Of a DNA stretch of 64,000 nt, positions 60,980 through 64,000 are shown in pieces. Under the pieces are notes generated by a model. It saw nothing but the letters and a program-made list of their open reading frames with translations. It did no database searches and had not been told where the DNA came from. Positions within the stretch are counted from its first letter, which is position 1, and each line of letters begins with the position of its first letter. The translations under genes were made by a program, and so were the position numbers. The stretch lies in the NCBI GenBank assembly GCA_945863605.1, contig CAMAZP010000001.1, positions 88,272 to 152,271 of the forward strand. The letters are read 5' to 3'. Source of the DNA: Chitinophaga pinensis (GTDB lineage: Bacteria; Bacteroidota; Bacteroidia; Flavobacteriales_D; Crocinitomicaceae).

Positions 60980-61759
60980 ATGAAAATACACTTTTCAAAA
61001 TACCAAGGAACAGGTAACGATTTTGTAATGATAAATAATTTATCAGGCAATTACAACGATCTTTCTATTGAGCAAATTCAAGTAATTTGTAACCGACGAT
61101 TTGGAATTGGAGCTGATGGTTTAATAAAAATCAATGCTTCTAAAAATCTTGCTTTTGAAATGGATTATTACAATGCCGATGGATCCAAAAGTTTTTGTGG
61201 AAACGGCGCAAGGTGTGCGGTTGAATTTGCTTCTACGCTTGGTATTAATACCGAAGACGTAAGTTTTGAAGCAATCGATGGGGAACATTTTGCAACTCGT
61301 TCGAATCATGAAATTCGCGTCAAAATGAAAGATGTAAGTTTTATTGAATCAGATAGAGATGCTTTTGTGGTGCAAACGGGTTCTCCTCATTATGTTCAAT
61401 TTCAATCGTCACAAGCCATAACTGATATTGTTGAATTCGGTAAAAAGATTCGCTATTCTGAAAAGTATAAATTAGAAGGAATCAATGTCAATTTAGTGGA
61501 AGTATTGACAGCCGACTCAATCACAATTGAAACCTACGAACGGGGAGTTGAGGACGAAACACTTTCTTGTGGAACAGGTGCAACCGCTTGTGCTTTGGTA
61601 CAAGATTATTTAGCGAACAAAGAATTGTCAAGAGTGAATGTGAAAGTGAAAGGTGGTGATTTGGCAGTCGAATTTAAAAGAATTGGTATTGGTCGCTACG
61701 AAGAAATTTTCTTAATAGGTCCAGCTAAATTTGTTTTCTCAGGAACGATCGATGTTTGA
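60980..61759 (+). CDS. dapF: Diaminopimelate epimerase
   Basis: FSKYQGTGNDFVMINN, CGNGARCA, ETLSCGTGATACAL. Confidence 0.97.
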   Translation: MKIHFSKYQGTGNDFVMINNLSGNYNDLSIEQIQVICNRRFGIGADGLIKINASKNLAFEMDYYNADGSKSFCGNGARCAVEFASTLGINTEDVSFEAIDGEHFATRSNHEIRVKMKDVSFIESDRDAFVVQTGSPHYVQFQSSQAITDIVEFGKKIRYSEKYKLEGINVNLVEVLTADSITIETYERGVEDETLSCGTGATACALVQDYLANKELSRVNVKVKGGDLAVEFKRIGIGRYEEIFLIGPAKFVFSGTIDV

Positions 61760-62249
61760 TTTTATATTTAAAGGCTTAAATTTTCCCTCAAGAATTGATT
61801 CTTTTTCAGGAATTCATTTATGGATTATTCATGCCGATAAAATTCCTCCTCACATTGGTTTTTCTATTGATAATCATTATTTTAGTTTGAAAGCTAACGG
61901 CAAAGACAACGGAATTTCAACAGATTCTATTTTACAAATAATTCAGAAAAAGAAAATAGGAACTGTTTTAGTAAAATTGAATTCTGACACAACTTTTCAA
62001 GAAACGAAATTAGCTTTTGATAAATTTGATAGTGCCAAAGGTTTGAATTCAAGTTGTTTAATTCCGATTAGAAATGTGTTAAAAGCACCTAATTCAATTT
62101 CAAAATTAAGTGAGTTATTGTACTTTCTCGAAACTCAAAATATGATTTATTCCGTTTTTGGATTACATTTGAGCAATGATTATAAAGGAATTAAAAGTTA
62201 TACTACAACTGAAATTCAACAACGAATTGAAAAATTAAAACGATGTTGA
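61752..62249 (+). CDS. Conserved hypothetical protein
   Basis: ATG at 61752 overlaps dapF 3' end; intact ORF between dapF and GNAT gene. Confidence 0.6.
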   Translation: MFDFIFKGLNFPSRIDSFSGIHLWIIHADKIPPHIGFSIDNHYFSLKANGKDNGISTDSILQIIQKKKIGTVLVKLNSDTTFQETKLAFDKFDSAKGLNSSCLIPIRNVLKAPNSISKLSELLYFLETQNMIYSVFGLHLSNDYKGIKSYTTTEIQQRIEKLKRC

Positions 62250-62764
62250 AAGGAAAAACAATTTACCTCCGTTCTGTTGAAAAAGATGACGCTACAACAC
62301 TTTTTATGTGGGAAAACAATCCGGAAAATTGGAAAGTTTCCAATACGGAAGTACCTTTTTCAATGACAGCGATTCACGAATTGATTGAACAACAGTCAAA
62401 TATCAGAAATTCTGGACAAGCACGATTTATTATTTGTGAAAACGATTCCGATTATTCGGTCGGTACGATTGATTTGTACGATGTTAATTTTAAACACGGA
62501 TTTGCATCTGTAGGAATTTTAATCGCAGAGGAGAAAGCAAGAAGAAAAGGTCGTGCAAAAGAAAGTTTAGCTTTGCTCATTGAATATGCTCGAGATATAT
62601 TGGAATTAATAAATTTACAATGCAGTATTCATGCTGACAATGAGGCAAGTATTCAATTATTCGAATCTTTAGGTTTTAATAGAATCGGTATTCGAAAAAA
62701 TTGGTTTATTTTTAAAGGAAAAAGAATTGACGAAATTAGTTATCAATTATGTCTAAAAGATTAA
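62243..62764 (+). CDS. GNAT family N-acetyltransferase
   Basis: IYLRSVEKDDATTLFMWENNPENWKVSNT; GILIAEEKARRKGRAKESLALLIEYA. Confidence 0.9.
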   Translation: MLKGKTIYLRSVEKDDATTLFMWENNPENWKVSNTEVPFSMTAIHELIEQQSNIRNSGQARFIICENDSDYSVGTIDLYDVNFKHGFASVGILIAEEKARRKGRAKESLALLIEYARDILELINLQCSIHADNEASIQLFESLGFNRIGIRKNWFIFKGKRIDEISYQLCLKD

Positions 62765-63822
62765 TAATTATCATCGGAATTATTGCAGCATTGGTTGCAA
62801 TAGCTGTTGGAACACCAAAAATAATGCTCTATTTGGCAGGAAATAAAACGACTATCAATACATCAGCGCAAGTTTTTTTCATAAAAGACAATCTTTCTTT
62901 AAAAGAACTGGCAAAATCATTGAAAGATGATGGAATCATTAAAGATGTAAAAGGTTTTATTTCAGTTGGAGATTTTAAAGGATTGAATGAATCCAATATT
63001 GCACTTGGGAAATATATTATTGAACCTGGAGTTTCGTATAAAAATGTATTGAACGGATTCACTTTAAATGCCAAAGGAAATGGAAATGCAGAGGTGGAAG
63101 TCAATGTAACTTTCAATAATTGCAGAGATATCTATCAAATGGCTGGTATGGTTCAAAAATGTCTGATGTTAGATAGCACCAAATTGGTTGACTATTTAAA
63201 TGATGTAGAAACGTTGAATAAATATGGGTTTACGCCAGAACAATTGCCAGCATTATTCTTACCAAATACATATATGATGTATTTTGATACGGATGAGAAA
63301 ATGTTTGTTGAGCGAATGGCGCAAGAATTTAAGAACTTTTGGACACCTGAACGAAAATCGAAGTTGACACAAATGGGTTTTTCTTCTCAAAGTGAATTAT
63401 CAACTTTAGCTAGTATTGTCTATAGCGAACAGTCAATTCACTCTTCTGAGTGGTCGATTATTGCTGGATTGTATCTGAATCGTTTGAAAAAGGGAATGTT
63501 ATTGCAATCAGATCCTACTTTTAAATTTTGCTGGGAAGAAAAATTAAACGGTGTCGAACGATTATTACGCGAACATCGTTCTGTGGATTGTGCTTACAAC
63601 ACCTATAAAATCAAAGGTTTACCTCCTGGACCAATTTGTATGACTTCCGCAAAAGTTTTAGAAGCAGTTTTAAACTATGAAAAACACGACTATTTATTTA
63701 TGTGTGCAAAACCTGATTTTTCATACACGCATAATTTTGAATCTTCAGATGTTCAACACATGCGCAACGCCAGAAAATATCAAGTTTGGTTGGCAAATGA
63801 ACTAAAGAAAAAGAAAAAATGA
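62749..63822 (+). CDS. mltG: Endolytic transglycosylase MltG
   Basis: N-terminal TM, FLPNTYMMYF, ASIVYSEQ, GLYLNRLKKGMLLQSDPTFKF, YNTYKIKGLPPGPICMTS. Confidence 0.95.
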   Translation: MSKRLIIIIGIIAALVAIAVGTPKIMLYLAGNKTTINTSAQVFFIKDNLSLKELAKSLKDDGIIKDVKGFISVGDFKGLNESNIALGKYIIEPGVSYKNVLNGFTLNAKGNGNAEVEVNVTFNNCRDIYQMAGMVQKCLMLDSTKLVDYLNDVETLNKYGFTPEQLPALFLPNTYMMYFDTDEKMFVERMAQEFKNFWTPERKSKLTQMGFSSQSELSTLASIVYSEQSIHSSEWSIIAGLYLNRLKKGMLLQSDPTFKFCWEEKLNGVERLLREHRSVDCAYNTYKIKGLPPGPICMTSAKVLEAVLNYEKHDYLFMCAKPDFSYTHNFESSDVQHMRNARKYQVWLANELKKKKK

Positions 63823-64000
63823 AACGTAGATCCTTCTTCAAATTTGGTTTAATAGCTGGAGCTTTAACCGTTGTAAAACCAATTAAAGGTGCAACTTTGA
63901 TAGGTAAATCATTCGAGGGAAAAGTAACAGGACCAATCGTAATTTCCACTTGGATTCACGGATTGGATGCCAATAAAGCTGCTTGGGAAGTTTTGAGTAA
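63819..64000 (+). CDS. Start of isoaspartyl peptidase/L-asparaginase (N4-(beta-N-acetylglucosaminyl)-L-asparaginase-like), 3' truncated by window
   Basis: MKRRSFFKFGLIAGALTVVKPIKG (twin-arginine leader) then GPIVISTWIHGLDANKAAWEVLS; ATG overlaps mltG stop. Confidence 0.75.
   Translation, partial: MKRRSFFKFGLIAGALTVVKPIKGATLIGKSFEGKVTGPIVISTWIHGLDANKAAWEVLS

Overview
The window is a low-GC, gene-dense chromosomal segment, most likely from a Bacteroidota (Flavobacteriales-like) bacterium. Support for this: T9SS C-terminal sorting domains, porQ, bshA, SUI1 and frequent TTG/ATG starts. Most of it is ordinary housekeeping sequence: acs 3' end, mutS2-like, rlmL-like, folD, bshA, elbB, meaB, pepF-like, porQ, wecB, radC, SUI1, ligA, dapA, mfd, dapF, mltG. 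I recognised no rRNA, tRNA, CRISPR array or transposase. Two accessory stretches stand out. (1) About 43.9-54.4 kb is an island of lineage-specific genes: tandem secreted paralogs, a sigma factor with a tail-anchored partner, two proteins sharing a short unnamed domain, a multiply frameshifted pseudogene and a HEPN-like protein. (2) About 57.9-60.9 kb, between mfd and dapF, holds an Mrr-type endonuclease whose N-terminus is out of frame, a vestigial gene tail, and an AAA ATPase/PD-(D/E)XK (DUF234-type) gene. That gene is bracketed by two 61-bp direct repeats, each an imperfect palindrome, with one copy ending about 10 nt before the ATG and the other starting immediately after the stop codon. 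This repeat-bracketed ATPase-nuclease unit is the best candidate for an undescribed mobile or selfish module. Also notable is a sigma factor followed by a protein predicted to span both inner and outer membranes. All family calls come from reading motifs; no searches were run.
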